Origin: Streptomyces meridianus
GTDB taxonomy: Bacteria; Actinomycetota; Actinomycetes; Streptomycetales; Streptomycetaceae
DNA: 64,000 nucleotides
Direction: 5' to 3'
NCBI RefSeq assembly: GCF_023703325.1
Contig: NZ_JAMQGM010000037.1
Span: 1 to 64,000, forward strand
In this document: one piece after another, positions 36,068 through 44,708 of the stretch
Layout of the letters: every line of letters begins with the position of its first letter
Numbering within the stretch: the stretch's first letter is position 1
The notes under the pieces: model-generated
What the model saw: the letters and a program-made list of their open reading frames with translations, nothing else
Database searches by the model: none
Told to the model about the DNA's origin: nothing
Made by a program: the position numbers and the translations under genes

Positions 36068-37360
36068 ATGAGGCACTGGTTGCCGAAAGCGGGCATGGCC
36101 GTCCTGGCTGCAAGCCTGCTGGCCGGCTGCGGTAGCGGATCAGGGAGCGAGGATGCGGGCAGCAAGCCCCCGTCCTTCAAGGGCAGAGGCCCCATCACCC
36201 TGGCCACGGGCAAGGACACCACCGGGGTCATGGACAAGGTCCTCGATCAGTGGAACAGCACGCACCCGAAGGAAAAGGTGCGGATGATCGAGCTCTCCGA
36301 GTCCGCGGACGAGCAGCGTCAGCGCATGATCCAGAACGCGGAGCTGAAGTCCGGTGACTTCTCCGTGCTCAACATGGACGTGGTCTGGAACGCCGAGTTC
36401 GCGGCGAACCGCTGGATCGTGCCGCTCCCCAAGGGCGAGATCGACACCGGTTCGATGCTGAAGCCGACGGTCGAGGCGGCCACCTACCGCGGCAACCTCT
36501 ACTCCGCCCCGTGGACCTCCGACGGCGGCCTGCTGTACTTCCGCAAGGATCTTCTCGAGAAGGCCGGGGCCGAGCCCCCGAAGACCTGGGCCGAGATGAA
36601 GAAGACCTGCGACAAGGTCCTGAAGCTGCCCGAGGCCAAGGGCATGTCCTGCTACGCGGGCCAGTTCGACAAGTACGAGGGCCTCTCGGTCAACTTCTCC
36701 GAGATGATCCACGGCGCCGGCGGTTCCGTCGTAGACAAGGCCGGCAAGCCGACCGTCAACACCCCGGAGGCCAAGAAGGGCCTCAAGTGGTTCGCCGACG
36801 CGTTCAAGGACGGCACGATTCCGAAGGAAGCCATCACCTACAAGGAGGAGGAGGGCCGCCAGGCGTTCCAGAAGGGCGACCTGGTCTTCCACCGGCAGTG
36901 GCCCTACCAGTGGGCGCTGGCGAACGCGAAGGACGGTTCCTCGAAGGTCGCGGGCAAGTTCAACGTCGCCCCGCTGCCCGGTCTGGACGGCCCCGGCACC
37001 TCGAGCCTCGGCGGTCACAACCTCGCGATCAGCTCCGACGCGAAGAACAAGGCCACCGCGCTTGACTTCATCAAGTTCATGACCAACAAGGAGAACCAGA
37101 AGAAGCGGCTTCTCCTGACCTCGCAGGCGCCCACCAACGCCGCGCTGTACGAGGACAAGGAACTGCTCAAGAAGTTCCCGTACCTGCCGACGCTGAAGGC
37201 GTCGATCAACGGTGCCGAGCCGCGTCCGCGGGTCGTCCAGTACGGCGACGCCACCGCTGCGATGCAGGAGGCCGCCTACGGCGCCCTGAGCGGCAAGACC
37301 TCGCCCGATGCGGCTCTTGCCCAGCTCCAGAAGAAGTTGGCCGGGGTCAACTCCAAGTAA
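36068..37360 (+). CDS. Sugar ABC transporter substrate-binding lipoprotein
   Basis: A 430-residue lipoprotein. Lipobox SLLAGC with Cys21 as the lipidated residue. The mature part is a type-1 extracellular solute-binding protein of the maltose/trehalose kind (VLDQWNSTHPKEKVRMIELS, SAPWTSDGGLLYFRKDLLEK, FHRQWPYQWALANA). The ATG at 36068 has AAGGAGA 8 nt upstream. It delivers a sugar, probably an alpha-linked di- or oligosaccharide given the GH13 enzyme downstream, to the permeases at 37446 and 38474. No ATP-binding subunit is in the operon, as usual in Streptomyces, where the shared MsiK serves several importers. Confidence 0.92.
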   Translation: MRHWLPKAGMAVLAASLLAGCGSGSGSEDAGSKPPSFKGRGPITLATGKDTTGVMDKVLDQWNSTHPKEKVRMIELSESADEQRQRMIQNAELKSGDFSVLNMDVVWNAEFAANRWIVPLPKGEIDTGSMLKPTVEAATYRGNLYSAPWTSDGGLLYFRKDLLEKAGAEPPKTWAEMKKTCDKVLKLPEAKGMSCYAGQFDKYEGLSVNFSEMIHGAGGSVVDKAGKPTVNTPEAKKGLKWFADAFKDGTIPKEAITYKEEEGRQAFQKGDLVFHRQWPYQWALANAKDGSSKVAGKFNVAPLPGLDGPGTSSLGGHNLAISSDAKNKATALDFIKFMTNKENQKKRLLLTSQAPTNAALYEDKELLKKFPYLPTLKASINGAEPRPRVVQYGDATAAMQEAAYGALSGKTSPDAALAQLQKKLAGVNSK

Positions 37361-37445
37361 TCCCCGGGACTGCCGTGCGGCGGGTGCTCGACGACCCGCC
37401 GCACGGCATCCGCCGTTGACCGTCTCCCAGAGGTGATCCGACCCC

Positions 37446-38477
37446 ATGTCGACCGTGGCGGCACCACCGCCTTCCCCCACCCGGCCGTCATCCGGCCAGC
37501 AGCACGACCCCGCGTCCGCCGCGAAGAAGCGCAAACGCGACACCACCCGCCTGGTCGCCTTCCTGGTCTCGCCGACCGTCGCGGTACTGGGCCTGGTGGT
37601 CGGCTACCCGATCATCGCCGCCCTCCGTGAATCGCTGTTCTCGGAGAAGAAGGGGCTCGACGCCAACGGATTCGTCCAGCAGGGCGAGCAGTTCGTCGGC
37701 TTCGAGCACTACATCGACCTCCTCAGCGGCGAGGCCGGCGAACGCTTCTGGAACGCCTTCTGGAACACCAGCTTCTTCACCGTCACCACCGTCACCATGG
37801 AGACGGTGCTGGGTATCGCCATGGCGCTCGTGATGCACAAGGCGGTGCGCGGGCGCGGCCTGGTCCGCGCCAGCATTCTGGTGCCCTGGGCGATCCCGAC
37901 GGTCGTGTCCGCCCTGCTCTGGCAGTGGATCTTCCAGGCCAACGGCGTGGCCAACGCCATCCTGGGCCACAAGGTCCTGTGGACCACCGAGGGCTTCCAG
38001 GCCCAGCTCGCCGTCATCGTGGCCGATGTCTGGAAGACTGCGCCGTTCGTCGGACTGCTGGTCCTGGCCGGACTCCAGCTCATACCCACCGAGGTCTACG
38101 AGGCGGCCCGGGTGGACGGCGCCAAGGCCTGGCAGCAGTTCGTCAGGATCACCCTGCCGCTGATCCGGCCCGTGCTGCTGGTCGCGGTGCTGTTCCGGCT
38201 CCTCGACGCGCTGCGCATGTTCGACCTGCCGTTCGTGCTGATCGGCGCCCACAAGGGCTCGGTCGAGACGCTGTCGATGCTGGCCTACGACGAGGCAGCC
38301 AACACCCGCTACGGACCCGCCGCCGCCTACGCGGTCATCCTCTTCCTCTACGTGGCCGCCGTGGCCTTCGTCTTCGTCAAGCTCCTCGGAGCGGACGTGT
38401 TCTCCTCCGACAAGGCCGCAGCCAAGAAGTCCAAGAGCCGCCTGAAGAAGCCGGCAGCGACGGAGGTCCCCGCATGA
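37446..38477 (+). CDS. Sugar ABC transporter permease (MalF-like)
   Basis: A 343-residue permease with six main membrane segments. The EAA loop is EVYEAARVDGAKAWQQFVRITL, where the inner membrane part contacts the ATPase. N-terminus is cytoplasmic (about 40 hydrophilic residues with Pro-rich start), and the C-terminal KAAAKKSKSRLKKPA tail is basic. ATG at 37446 follows the lipoprotein gene by 85 bp. Substrate probably an alpha-glucoside. The gene overlaps the next permease by 4 nt (ATGA). Confidence 0.92.
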   Translation: MSTVAAPPPSPTRPSSGQQHDPASAAKKRKRDTTRLVAFLVSPTVAVLGLVVGYPIIAALRESLFSEKKGLDANGFVQQGEQFVGFEHYIDLLSGEAGERFWNAFWNTSFFTVTTVTMETVLGIAMALVMHKAVRGRGLVRASILVPWAIPTVVSALLWQWIFQANGVANAILGHKVLWTTEGFQAQLAVIVADVWKTAPFVGLLVLAGLQLIPTEVYEAARVDGAKAWQQFVRITLPLIRPVLLVAVLFRLLDALRMFDLPFVLIGAHKGSVETLSMLAYDEAANTRYGPAAAYAVILFLYVAAVAFVFVKLLGADVFSSDKAAAKKSKSRLKKPAATEVPA

Positions 38478-39340
38478 GCGCCATCGCTCCCGAGCGCCCC
38501 CGGCGCTTCACCCGGCCGTCCCCGAAGGCACTGCTCGGCCTGGCCGGCACGGCCGTCATCGTCGTCTACTGCCTGGCGCCGTTCTACTGGATGGCGGTGT
38601 CGGCCTTCCGCCGCAGCTCCGACCTGTTCGCCATCTCCGCGCTGCCGTCGCCCTGGTCGCTGGAGAACTTCGGCGCCGTGATGGAAGCCAAGAACGGGTT
38701 CCTCAGGGCACTGCTCAACAGCGTCATCGTGGCCGGTACGACCACGATCCTCACCCTGATGATCGCCACCTTCACGGCATACGCCCTGGCCCGCCTGGAG
38801 TTCCGCGGGAAGAACCTGCTGCTCGCGATCGTCATTGCCACGTCGATGTTCCCCACCATCTCGCTGGTGGTCCCGATGCTGAAGCTGTTCACGAACACGC
38901 TGCACTGGGTGAACACCTACCAGGCCATGATCGTGCCCAGCATGTCGTTCGCGCTGCCGCTGGCGGTGTGGAACCTGACGGCGTTCTTCAAGCAGCTCCC
39001 GCGCGACCTCGAGCAGGCCGCCATGGTCGACGGCTGCACCGCCGGACAGGCCTTCCGGAAGGTCATCCTGCCGCTCACCGCGCCCGGTGTGTTCACCACG
39101 GCGATCCTGACGTTCATCATGGCGTGGAACGAGTTCGTGATCGCCCTGTCGATGGTCAACCGCGGCTCGATGCAGACGGCGACGGTGGCCATCTCCCGGT
39201 TCACCGGCGCCACCGGGTTCGACGTCCCCTACGGCACCAAGATGGCGGCCGGCGTCCTGGTCACCGTGCCACTGGTGATCGTCGTCCTGATCTTCCAGCG
39301 GCGGATCATCGCCGGTCTGACCGCGGGAGCCGTCAAGTAG
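38474..39340 (+). CDS. Sugar ABC transporter permease (MalG-like)
   Basis: A 288-residue permease with six membrane segments and the EAA motif DLEQAAMVDGCTAGQAFRKV. Starts in the ATGA overlap with the preceding gene (38474), so the two permeases are translationally coupled and form a heterodimer channel. Ends with RRIIAGLTAGAVK, the common C-terminus of this family. A strong hairpin 24 bp downstream separates it from the glucosidase gene. Confidence 0.93.
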   Translation: MSAIAPERPRRFTRPSPKALLGLAGTAVIVVYCLAPFYWMAVSAFRRSSDLFAISALPSPWSLENFGAVMEAKNGFLRALLNSVIVAGTTTILTLMIATFTAYALARLEFRGKNLLLAIVIATSMFPTISLVVPMLKLFTNTLHWVNTYQAMIVPSMSFALPLAVWNLTAFFKQLPRDLEQAAMVDGCTAGQAFRKVILPLTAPGVFTTAILTFIMAWNEFVIALSMVNRGSMQTATVAISRFTGATGFDVPYGTKMAAGVLVTVPLVIVVLIFQRRIIAGLTAGAVK

Positions 39341-39364
39341 GCCGGCCCGCAGGCTGCTTCACCG

Positions 39365-39396
39365 AAGGGGCAGCGGCCCGCCGGCCGCTGCCCCTT
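39365..39396 (+). terminator. Hairpin between permease and glucosidase genes
   Basis: AAGGGGCAGCGGCC (39365-39378), 4-nt loop, GGCCGCTGCCCCTT (39383-39396): perfect 14-bp stem. It can end or weaken transcription, so glucosidase may be made at a lower level or from its own promoter. Confidence 0.8.
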
Positions 39397-39434
39397 CCCA
39401 GTCCCACCAGCACCACCATCCGAGGAGTCACCCC

Positions 39435-41126
39435 GTGCCGCAGTCCCAGCACACCGACGGCAGCAACCCCGCCCCCTGGTGGCGCGACGCCGTCATCTAC
39501 CAGGTGTACATCCGCAGCTTCGCCGACGACAGCGGCGACGGCATCGGGGACCTCGACGGTCTGCGCCGTCGGCTGCCCTACCTCGCCGACCTCGGGGTGG
39601 ACGCCCTCTGGCTCAACCCCTGGTACACCTCGCCCATGGCGGACGGCGGTTACGACGTCGCCGACTACCGCGACATCGACCCGTCCTTCGGCACCCTCGA
39701 GGACGCCAAAGCCATGATCGCGGAGGCGCACGAGCAGGGGCTGCGGGTCGTCATCGACATCGTCCCCAACCACACCTCGGACCAGCACGCCTGGTTCCAG
39801 GAGGCTCTCGCGGCCGAGCCGGGCGCGCCCGCCCGCGACCTCTACCACTTCCGCCCCGGCAAGGGCGTCGAGGGCGACGAGCCGCCGAACGACTGGCGCA
39901 GCGTCTTCGGCGGCCCGGCCTGGACCCGCACCACCAACGCGGACGGCACACCCGGTGAGTGGTACCTGCACCTGTTCGCCTCCGAGCAGCCGGACCTCAA
40001 CTGGGACAACCAGGTGGTGCGGGACGAGTTCGAGTCGATCCTGAAGTTCTGGTTCGACCTCGGCGTCGACGGCGTCCGCATCGACGTCGCCAACTCGCTG
40101 CTCAAGGAGCCCGGACTGCCGGACGTCGGCACCTCGGACATCGAACTGCTCACCAGCGACCCCGATGCGGGCGGCCCCGAGCACCCGCACTGGGACCGCA
40201 ACGGGGTGCACGAGATCTTCCGCGGCTGGCGGGCCGTCGCCGACTCCTACGACGACCCGCGGGTGTTCGTCGCCGAGGCGTGGGTCGGTACGCCGCAGCG
40301 CCTGGCCCGCTACGTCCGCCCGGACGAGCTGCACACCGCCTTCAACTTCGACTATCTGCAGGCTCCGTGGCGTCCGGCTCAGCTGCGCAGTGCCATCGAC
40401 ACCTCGATCGCCGCCCTCGGCGCGGTCGGCGCCCCGCCCACCTGGGTGCTGTCGAACCACGACGTGGCCCGGCACGTGACCCGCTACGCCGTGGAGCAGA
40501 CCGAGAAGCAGATCCGTTCGCTGGCCCACGTGGCCGACGCCGACATCGACCTGGAGCTCGGCACCCGCCGGGCCCGCGCGGCCGCCCTGCTGATGCTGGC
40601 GCTGCCCGGTGGCGCGTACGTCTACCAGGGCGAGGAACTGGGCCTGTGGGAGGTCACGGACCTGCCCGAGGAACTGCTCCAGGACCCGACGTGGAAGCGG
40701 TCGGAGCACACCGACCGCGGACGTGACGGCTGCCGGGTCCCGTTGCCGTGGTCCGGCGACGAGCCGCCCTTCGGCTACAGCCCGGAGGACGCGCACGCCG
40801 AGCCGTGGCTGCCGCAGCCCGCCGCGTGGAAGCACCTCACGCCCGAGGCGCAGGCCGGTGACCCCGGCTCAATGCTGGAGCTGTACCGCTCGGCGCTGCG
40901 GATCCGCCGTGCGCAGAGCGCCCTCGGCGACGGCGAGTTGACCTGGGAGTCGGAGCCGGACGCCGCCGTCCAGTCCTTCACCCGTGGCGCTCCCGACTTC
41001 CGGTGCGTGGTCAACTTCGGCAGCGAGCCGGCCGAACTGCCGGCCCACCGCGAGGTGCTGCTGTCCAGCGTCCCGCTGGAGGACGGCCGGCTGCCCGGCG
41101 ACGCGGCCGTCTGGCTCGCGATCTGA
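39435..41126 (+). CDS. GH13 alpha-glucosidase
   Basis: A 563-residue cytoplasmic glycoside hydrolase with the (beta/alpha)8 barrel motifs: AVIYQVYIRSFADDSGDGIG (family start), DIVPNHTSDQHAWF, GVDGVRIDVAN with nucleophile Asp217, VFVAEAWVG with acid/base Glu281, and SNHDVARH with Asp343. Resembles oligo-1,6-glucosidases and AglA-type maltases. It hydrolyses the imported sugar into glucose. The GTG start has GAGGAG upstream. Lies 94 bp after the ABC permeases and is followed by a terminator. Confidence 0.94.
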   Translation: MPQSQHTDGSNPAPWWRDAVIYQVYIRSFADDSGDGIGDLDGLRRRLPYLADLGVDALWLNPWYTSPMADGGYDVADYRDIDPSFGTLEDAKAMIAEAHEQGLRVVIDIVPNHTSDQHAWFQEALAAEPGAPARDLYHFRPGKGVEGDEPPNDWRSVFGGPAWTRTTNADGTPGEWYLHLFASEQPDLNWDNQVVRDEFESILKFWFDLGVDGVRIDVANSLLKEPGLPDVGTSDIELLTSDPDAGGPEHPHWDRNGVHEIFRGWRAVADSYDDPRVFVAEAWVGTPQRLARYVRPDELHTAFNFDYLQAPWRPAQLRSAIDTSIAALGAVGAPPTWVLSNHDVARHVTRYAVEQTEKQIRSLAHVADADIDLELGTRRARAAALLMLALPGGAYVYQGEELGLWEVTDLPEELLQDPTWKRSEHTDRGRDGCRVPLPWSGDEPPFGYSPEDAHAEPWLPQPAAWKHLTPEAQAGDPGSMLELYRSALRIRRAQSALGDGELTWESEPDAAVQSFTRGAPDFRCVVNFGSEPAELPAHREVLLSSVPLEDGRLPGDAAVWLAI

Positions 41127-41147
41127 CCTCCTCCGACGCCCTGATGT

Positions 41148-41175
41148 GGCCGGCCTCCCGAGAAGGGGGCCGGCC
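41148..41175. terminator. Terminator after the glucosidase gene
   Basis: GGCCGGCC (41148-41155) and GGCCGGCC (41168-41175), self-complementary arms with a 12-nt loop. Convergent genes meet here, so it may act in both directions. Confidence 0.7.
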
Positions 41176-41184
41176 GCGGCGTTG

Positions 41185-41352
41185 TCAGCCGCTGATCTTC
41201 TTGCGTGCTTGCGCCAAGTCGTCCTCGGCGAAATGGCCGTGGGCGTCCTGGTACCGACGCAGGTCCTCGCCGAGGAGCCGGTGACGTTCGCGGCGGTCTG
41301 CCGCTTCGGCGCCAGTGTCTGCTTCGTGCGGTTCCGGCTGTCCCTCGGCCAT
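41185..41352 (-). CDS. Small acidic/basic helical protein, 55 aa
   Basis: A 55-residue protein starting MAEGQPEPHEADTGAEAADR and ending DDLAQARKKISG. It starts 3 nt after the stop of the upstream helix-turn-helix gene, so the two are co-translated. Predicted to be one amphipathic helix. Not a known family. Confidence 0.6.
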   Translation of the reverse strand: MAEGQPEPHEADTGAEAADRRERHRLLGEDLRRYQDAHGHFAEDDLAQARKKISG

Positions 41353-41355
41353 GTC

Positions 41356-42309
41356 TCAGTCGCCCTTGGTGCGGCAGTCGCGGCACTTGCCGGGCGCGGC
41401 GGAGCGGAACGCGCGCTCGCAGCCGTCGCAGGTCCGCAGGGGTGCGGGACGCCCCGGAGCGGGGATGCGGGGCGGACGCACCGGGGCGACGGGAAGTGTG
41501 GTCGGGCCGGGCAGTGCGGGCGGCAGCCATTCGGTGAGCCGGTACGCGATCAGTCGCGCGGGATGCTGGATCCCGCCCAGCGGCAGCGAGCCGCTGAGCG
41601 TCCGGGTGATCTGCTCCGGCCCGACCCCGCGGTCCAGCCACGCGCAGACACCGGGGACCAGCCGCCGGACGTCCAGCTCGGACAGCAGCAGCCGCGGGTC
41701 GCGCAGCCGTAGCGACGCGAGCAGCTCGGCGGCGGTGCGGCTGTGCAGCGGGACCACCGTGTCGTCCCCGGGGCCGAGTGGCCAGCTCCCGGCGTCCGGG
41801 GCGGGCTCCGGTGTCCGGGGCGCGGAGGGCGGCGGGGTGACGGGGACGGCGGGCACCGGGGCGTCCGGGATCACGGACCGCACGCGCGGGCCGGGGATCA
41901 GCCGGGGCTCCGGCGGGCCGGGAGCCGGGCGGTGGTGCGGCGACGGCGCGGGGGCGGCGTCCGGGTTCTCGCGGAACGTGGTGCGGCTGACGATCCGGCC
42001 CGCGTCGGTGCGCTCGCGGCGGCGCTCCAGGTAACCGGCGGCTTCCAGCTCGCGCAGGGCGCGGGCGATGGTGATCTCGCCCTCGGGGAAGCGGCTGCAC
42101 AGGTGCTTGACGCCGACCGAGGCGCCGTCCGGCAGCGACTGGATGTGGACGGCGATGCCGATGGCCACCGCCGAGAGCGTGGGGTGCTGGGAGAGGTGAT
42201 GTCCGACCACGGTGAAGTGAGTTTCGTGTCGGTGCCGGATGTGGGTGACCCCGGCCTGCCGGGACTCGGTGTGCGCGCGGGGTTGCGCGCTAAACTGCGC
42301 TGCAGTCAT
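41356..42309 (-). CDS. Helix-turn-helix protein with Pro-rich linker and zinc ribbon
   Basis: A 317-residue protein. Residues about 45-100 form a winged helix like a replication or transfer regulator (LPDGASVGVKHLCSRFPEGE, then ITIARALRELEAAGYLERRR). A Pro/Ala-rich linker (about 115-180) is followed by a helical region (LRLRDPRLLLSELDVRRLVP) and a C-terminal zinc ribbon CDGCERAFRSAAPGKCRDCR. Such proteins are frequent in Streptomyces, often several per genome; the role is not known. Start at 42309; ribosome site is weak. Confidence 0.75.
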   Translation of the reverse strand: MTAAQFSAQPRAHTESRQAGVTHIRHRHETHFTVVGHHLSQHPTLSAVAIGIAVHIQSLPDGASVGVKHLCSRFPEGEITIARALRELEAAGYLERRRERTDAGRIVSRTTFRENPDAAPAPSPHHRPAPGPPEPRLIPGPRVRSVIPDAPVPAVPVTPPPSAPRTPEPAPDAGSWPLGPGDDTVVPLHSRTAAELLASLRLRDPRLLLSELDVRRLVPGVCAWLDRGVGPEQITRTLSGSLPLGGIQHPARLIAYRLTEWLPPALPGPTTLPVAPVRPPRIPAPGRPAPLRTCDGCERAFRSAAPGKCRDCRTKGD

Positions 42310-42561
42310 CGGGAAGGTCCGTTCTTCCTGGATGATCAGGCCCTCGTTCGGGATGCCAGTCCCGGCCGGGGGCCGTCGTCGTTGTGAGGTTGTTGGCGCG
42401 ACCGTACCGCCCCCGACCTGTCGCTCACCACTTCGTCACCCGATGGAGTGACAAGGGTGGTTGGGGTGGGGAAGGAGTTTCTTTCCCGGTTTCTTTTCAG
42501 GACGTCGAGCCGCACCGCGACGCGGCCCACCGGGTCGCGGAAACCCACGACGTGGTTCCGG

Positions 42562-42774
42562 TCAGGGCGTGTTGGCGCCGGTGACGCGAACGTCGGCGAC
42601 GAAGGCGCTCCGGGCGTCGGGGGTGAAAGCGAGTTGCGGGCCGCTGCGGTCCTTCGAGTCGCGGACGGGCACGGCCCCGGCGCGCGCGGCGACGCCGACC
42701 GTGCGAGTACGTCCCTTCCCTCCGCATTCGAGGTCGGGGCGGCAAGGCTGAGCCACGGGTCCGAATCCGGGCAC
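42562..42774 (-). pseudogene. Degenerate DUF397 gene
   Basis: The second half is a good DUF397 domain (AVPVRDSKDRSGPQLAFTPD, ARSAFVADVR), but the first half does not give the expected YSN...CVEVA motif in frame; TSNAEGRD, which resembles it, lies in another frame. The gene has thus shifted and has no convincing start. No XRE partner is next to it; it lies between the HTH gene and the TetR gene. Probably a relic. Confidence 0.6.
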
Positions 42775-42806
42775 GACACCGGCAGGGTTACGGTGTTACT
42801 CTAAAT

Positions 42807-42835
42807 TTGGTCGTTCGTTCAAGGCGATCGACCAA
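42807..42835. promoter_or_regulatory. TetR operator candidate
   Basis: TTGGTCG (42807-42813) and CGACCAA (42829-42835) form a perfect 7-bp inverted repeat with a 15-bp spacer, ending 16 bp before the TetR start. CTAAAT just upstream may be a -10 element. Position suggests autorepression of the tetR-monooxygenase operon. Confidence 0.6.
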
Positions 42836-42851
42836 GAGGGATCGGAGAAAC

Positions 42852-43442
42852 ATGGCGGAGGGAGCAGCGGCCCGCGGCGCGGCGACGCGGGAAGCGCTGA
42901 TGCGGGCCGCGATCGAGCTGATCGGCGAGGTCGGCTGGGGCAGTGTGAGCACCCGGATGGTCGCGGAGCGGGCCGGCGTGCCCACCGGGTCGGTGCACTA
43001 CCACTTCCGGTCGCTGGACGGCCTGCTCGCCGACGCGACGCTGCCGCTGCTGAACGGTCTCGTCGCCGAGGCCGAGTCCGCGTTGGACGCCGCGGAAGGC
43101 ATCGACGGCGGCATCGACTGGATCACCGGAATGATCAGTCACTACACCGCGGACGCGAGCGAGTTGCGGCTGTCCGGCGAGATCTTCCTGGCCGCCGCCC
43201 GCAGCGAACGTCTCGGAGCGGAGATCGCGGCCGCCCTGGCCCGTTTCCGACGGGCGGTCGCCGCATGGCTGACCCGCTGCGGCCGGGACCGGGACGCCGA
43301 GGCCGTGGCAGTCGTCATCGCCGCGTCCGTCGACGGCCTGATGCTGCACCGCGCCGTCGACGCGAGCGTCGACCCGAACGCCCTCGCCGACGTACTGCGC
43401 ACCATTCTCAAGACCGACGGGACACGGAGGAACGCGAAGTGA
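42852..43442 (+). CDS. TetR-family regulator
   Basis: A 196-residue regulator. N-terminal helix-turn-helix: ATREALMRAAIELIGEVGWG, then STRMVAERAGVPTGSVHYHF. The C-terminal ligand domain is all helical (SGEIFLAAARSERLGAEIAA). ATG at 42852 has GGAGA 6 nt upstream; an in-frame GTG at 42807 would overlap the operator. It overlaps the monooxygenase gene by 4 nt (GTGA), so both are one operon, and the regulator probably senses a substrate of the enzyme. Confidence 0.9.
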   Translation: MAEGAAARGAATREALMRAAIELIGEVGWGSVSTRMVAERAGVPTGSVHYHFRSLDGLLADATLPLLNGLVAEAESALDAAEGIDGGIDWITGMISHYTADASELRLSGEIFLAAARSERLGAEIAAALARFRRAVAAWLTRCGRDRDAEAVAVVIAASVDGLMLHRAVDASVDPNALADVLRTILKTDGTRRNAK

Positions 43443-44635
43443 GAGCTCTCATCTGCGGCGCCGGGATAGCCGGGCTCACCCTGGCCTGGTGGCTCGAACG
43501 GGACGGCTGGGACGTGCAGATCGTGGAGAAGGCCCCGGGACTCCGTGCCGACGGGTACATGATCGATTTCTTCGGGTCCGGGTATGACGTCGCCGAACTC
43601 ATGGGTCTGCTCCCGGAACTGCGCCGCGTGCACACCTCGATCGAGGAGCTGCGCTACGTCGACCGGGAGGGCCGCAGCGAGGGCCACGCCTCGTACGAGC
43701 GGTTCGCAGCCACCATCGACGACCGGGTCTTCTCCTTCATGCGCGGCGAGTTGGAGCAGGTCATCCACGACGCGCTGGACGGCCGGGTGCGGATCCGCTA
43801 CGACGCGACCGTCGACGCCGTCCGGGAGACCGGCGGCGGACTCGCCGAGGTGACCCTGGACGACGGCTCGGTCGAGCAGGTCGACCTGCTCGTGGGAGCG
43901 GACGGTGTGCGTTCGCGGGTGCGCGAACTCGCCTTCGGGCCGGCGGACCGCTACCTGCGTCATCTGCCGTACCACACGGCCTCGTACGTCTTCAGTGACG
44001 ACGAACTGCAGGCGCGGGTCGGCCGGAGGTTCCTCCTCATCGGCGAGCCCGGCCTCCAGGGCGGTCTCTATCCCACCACCGACGGCCGGCTGGCCACCAC
44101 TCTGATTCACCGGGTGCCGGACCCGGCGCTCCCGGCCGATCCGGCGGCCGAGGCGCGCTCCGTGTACGGCGGCATGGGCGGGATCGTCGAAGAGGCCCTA
44201 CGGCACTGCCCCGACGGTCCGGGCCTCTACTACGACCAGGTCACCCAGGTCGAGATGGAACGCTGGTCCCGGGGCCCGGTGACGCTGCTGGGCGATGCCT
44301 GCCAGGCCGTGTCCCTGATGGCGGGGCAGGGCGCGTCGATGGCCATGGGCGGTGCGTACGTCCTGGCGGCCGAATTGCGGCACGGCGGCACCGTCGCCGA
44401 GGCTGCCGCCCGGTACGAGCACCGGATGCGTCCGTTCGTCCTGCAGAAGCAACGGTCGGGGCGGCGCAGCGCCGCGTGGATGGTCCCGACCGAGCGGTGG
44501 CGCATCATCGCTCGCGGTCTGCTGCTCGCCGGAATGGGACTGCCCGGGACCGCAGCTGTGCTGCGCGCTCTCTTCAGCACCCTGCGCACCAGCGTCGTGC
44601 CGAAGGGGGAGCGGACCGCGGTACCCGGTCACTGA
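43439..44635 (+). CDS. FAD-dependent monooxygenase (PHBH-fold)
   Basis: A 398-residue flavoprotein. Seen: GAGIAGLTLAWWLERDGWDV (FAD dinucleotide fold), LVGADGVRSRVREL (DG motif) and GDACQAVSLMAGQGASMAMG (GD motif). The last 50 residues carry a hydrophobic stretch (IIARGLLLAGMGLPGTAAVL), possibly membrane-associated. It resembles tetracycline-modifying-type and antibiotic-tailoring monooxygenases; substrate unknown. GTG start in the GTGA overlap with tetR. A strong terminator follows, so the two-gene unit is complete. Confidence 0.88.
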   Translation: MRALICGAGIAGLTLAWWLERDGWDVQIVEKAPGLRADGYMIDFFGSGYDVAELMGLLPELRRVHTSIEELRYVDREGRSEGHASYERFAATIDDRVFSFMRGELEQVIHDALDGRVRIRYDATVDAVRETGGGLAEVTLDDGSVEQVDLLVGADGVRSRVRELAFGPADRYLRHLPYHTASYVFSDDELQARVGRRFLLIGEPGLQGGLYPTTDGRLATTLIHRVPDPALPADPAAEARSVYGGMGGIVEEALRHCPDGPGLYYDQVTQVEMERWSRGPVTLLGDACQAVSLMAGQGASMAMGGAYVLAAELRHGGTVAEAAARYEHRMRPFVLQKQRSGRRSAAWMVPTERWRIIARGLLLAGMGLPGTAAVLRALFSTLRTSVVPKGERTAVPGH

Positions 44636-44652
44636 GACCGCCGCGGACACCC

Positions 44653-44692
44653 GGCGGGGGCGGTACGAGCCGTGGCCCGTACCGCCCCCGCC
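44653..44692. terminator. Bidirectional terminator
   Basis: GGCGGGGGCGGTACG (44653-44667), 10-nt loop, CGTACCGCCCCCGCC (44678-44692): perfect 15-bp stem between the monooxygenase gene and the convergent MauE-like gene. Confidence 0.88.
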
Positions 44693-44708
44693 CGTTGCGG
44701 AGCTGCCG

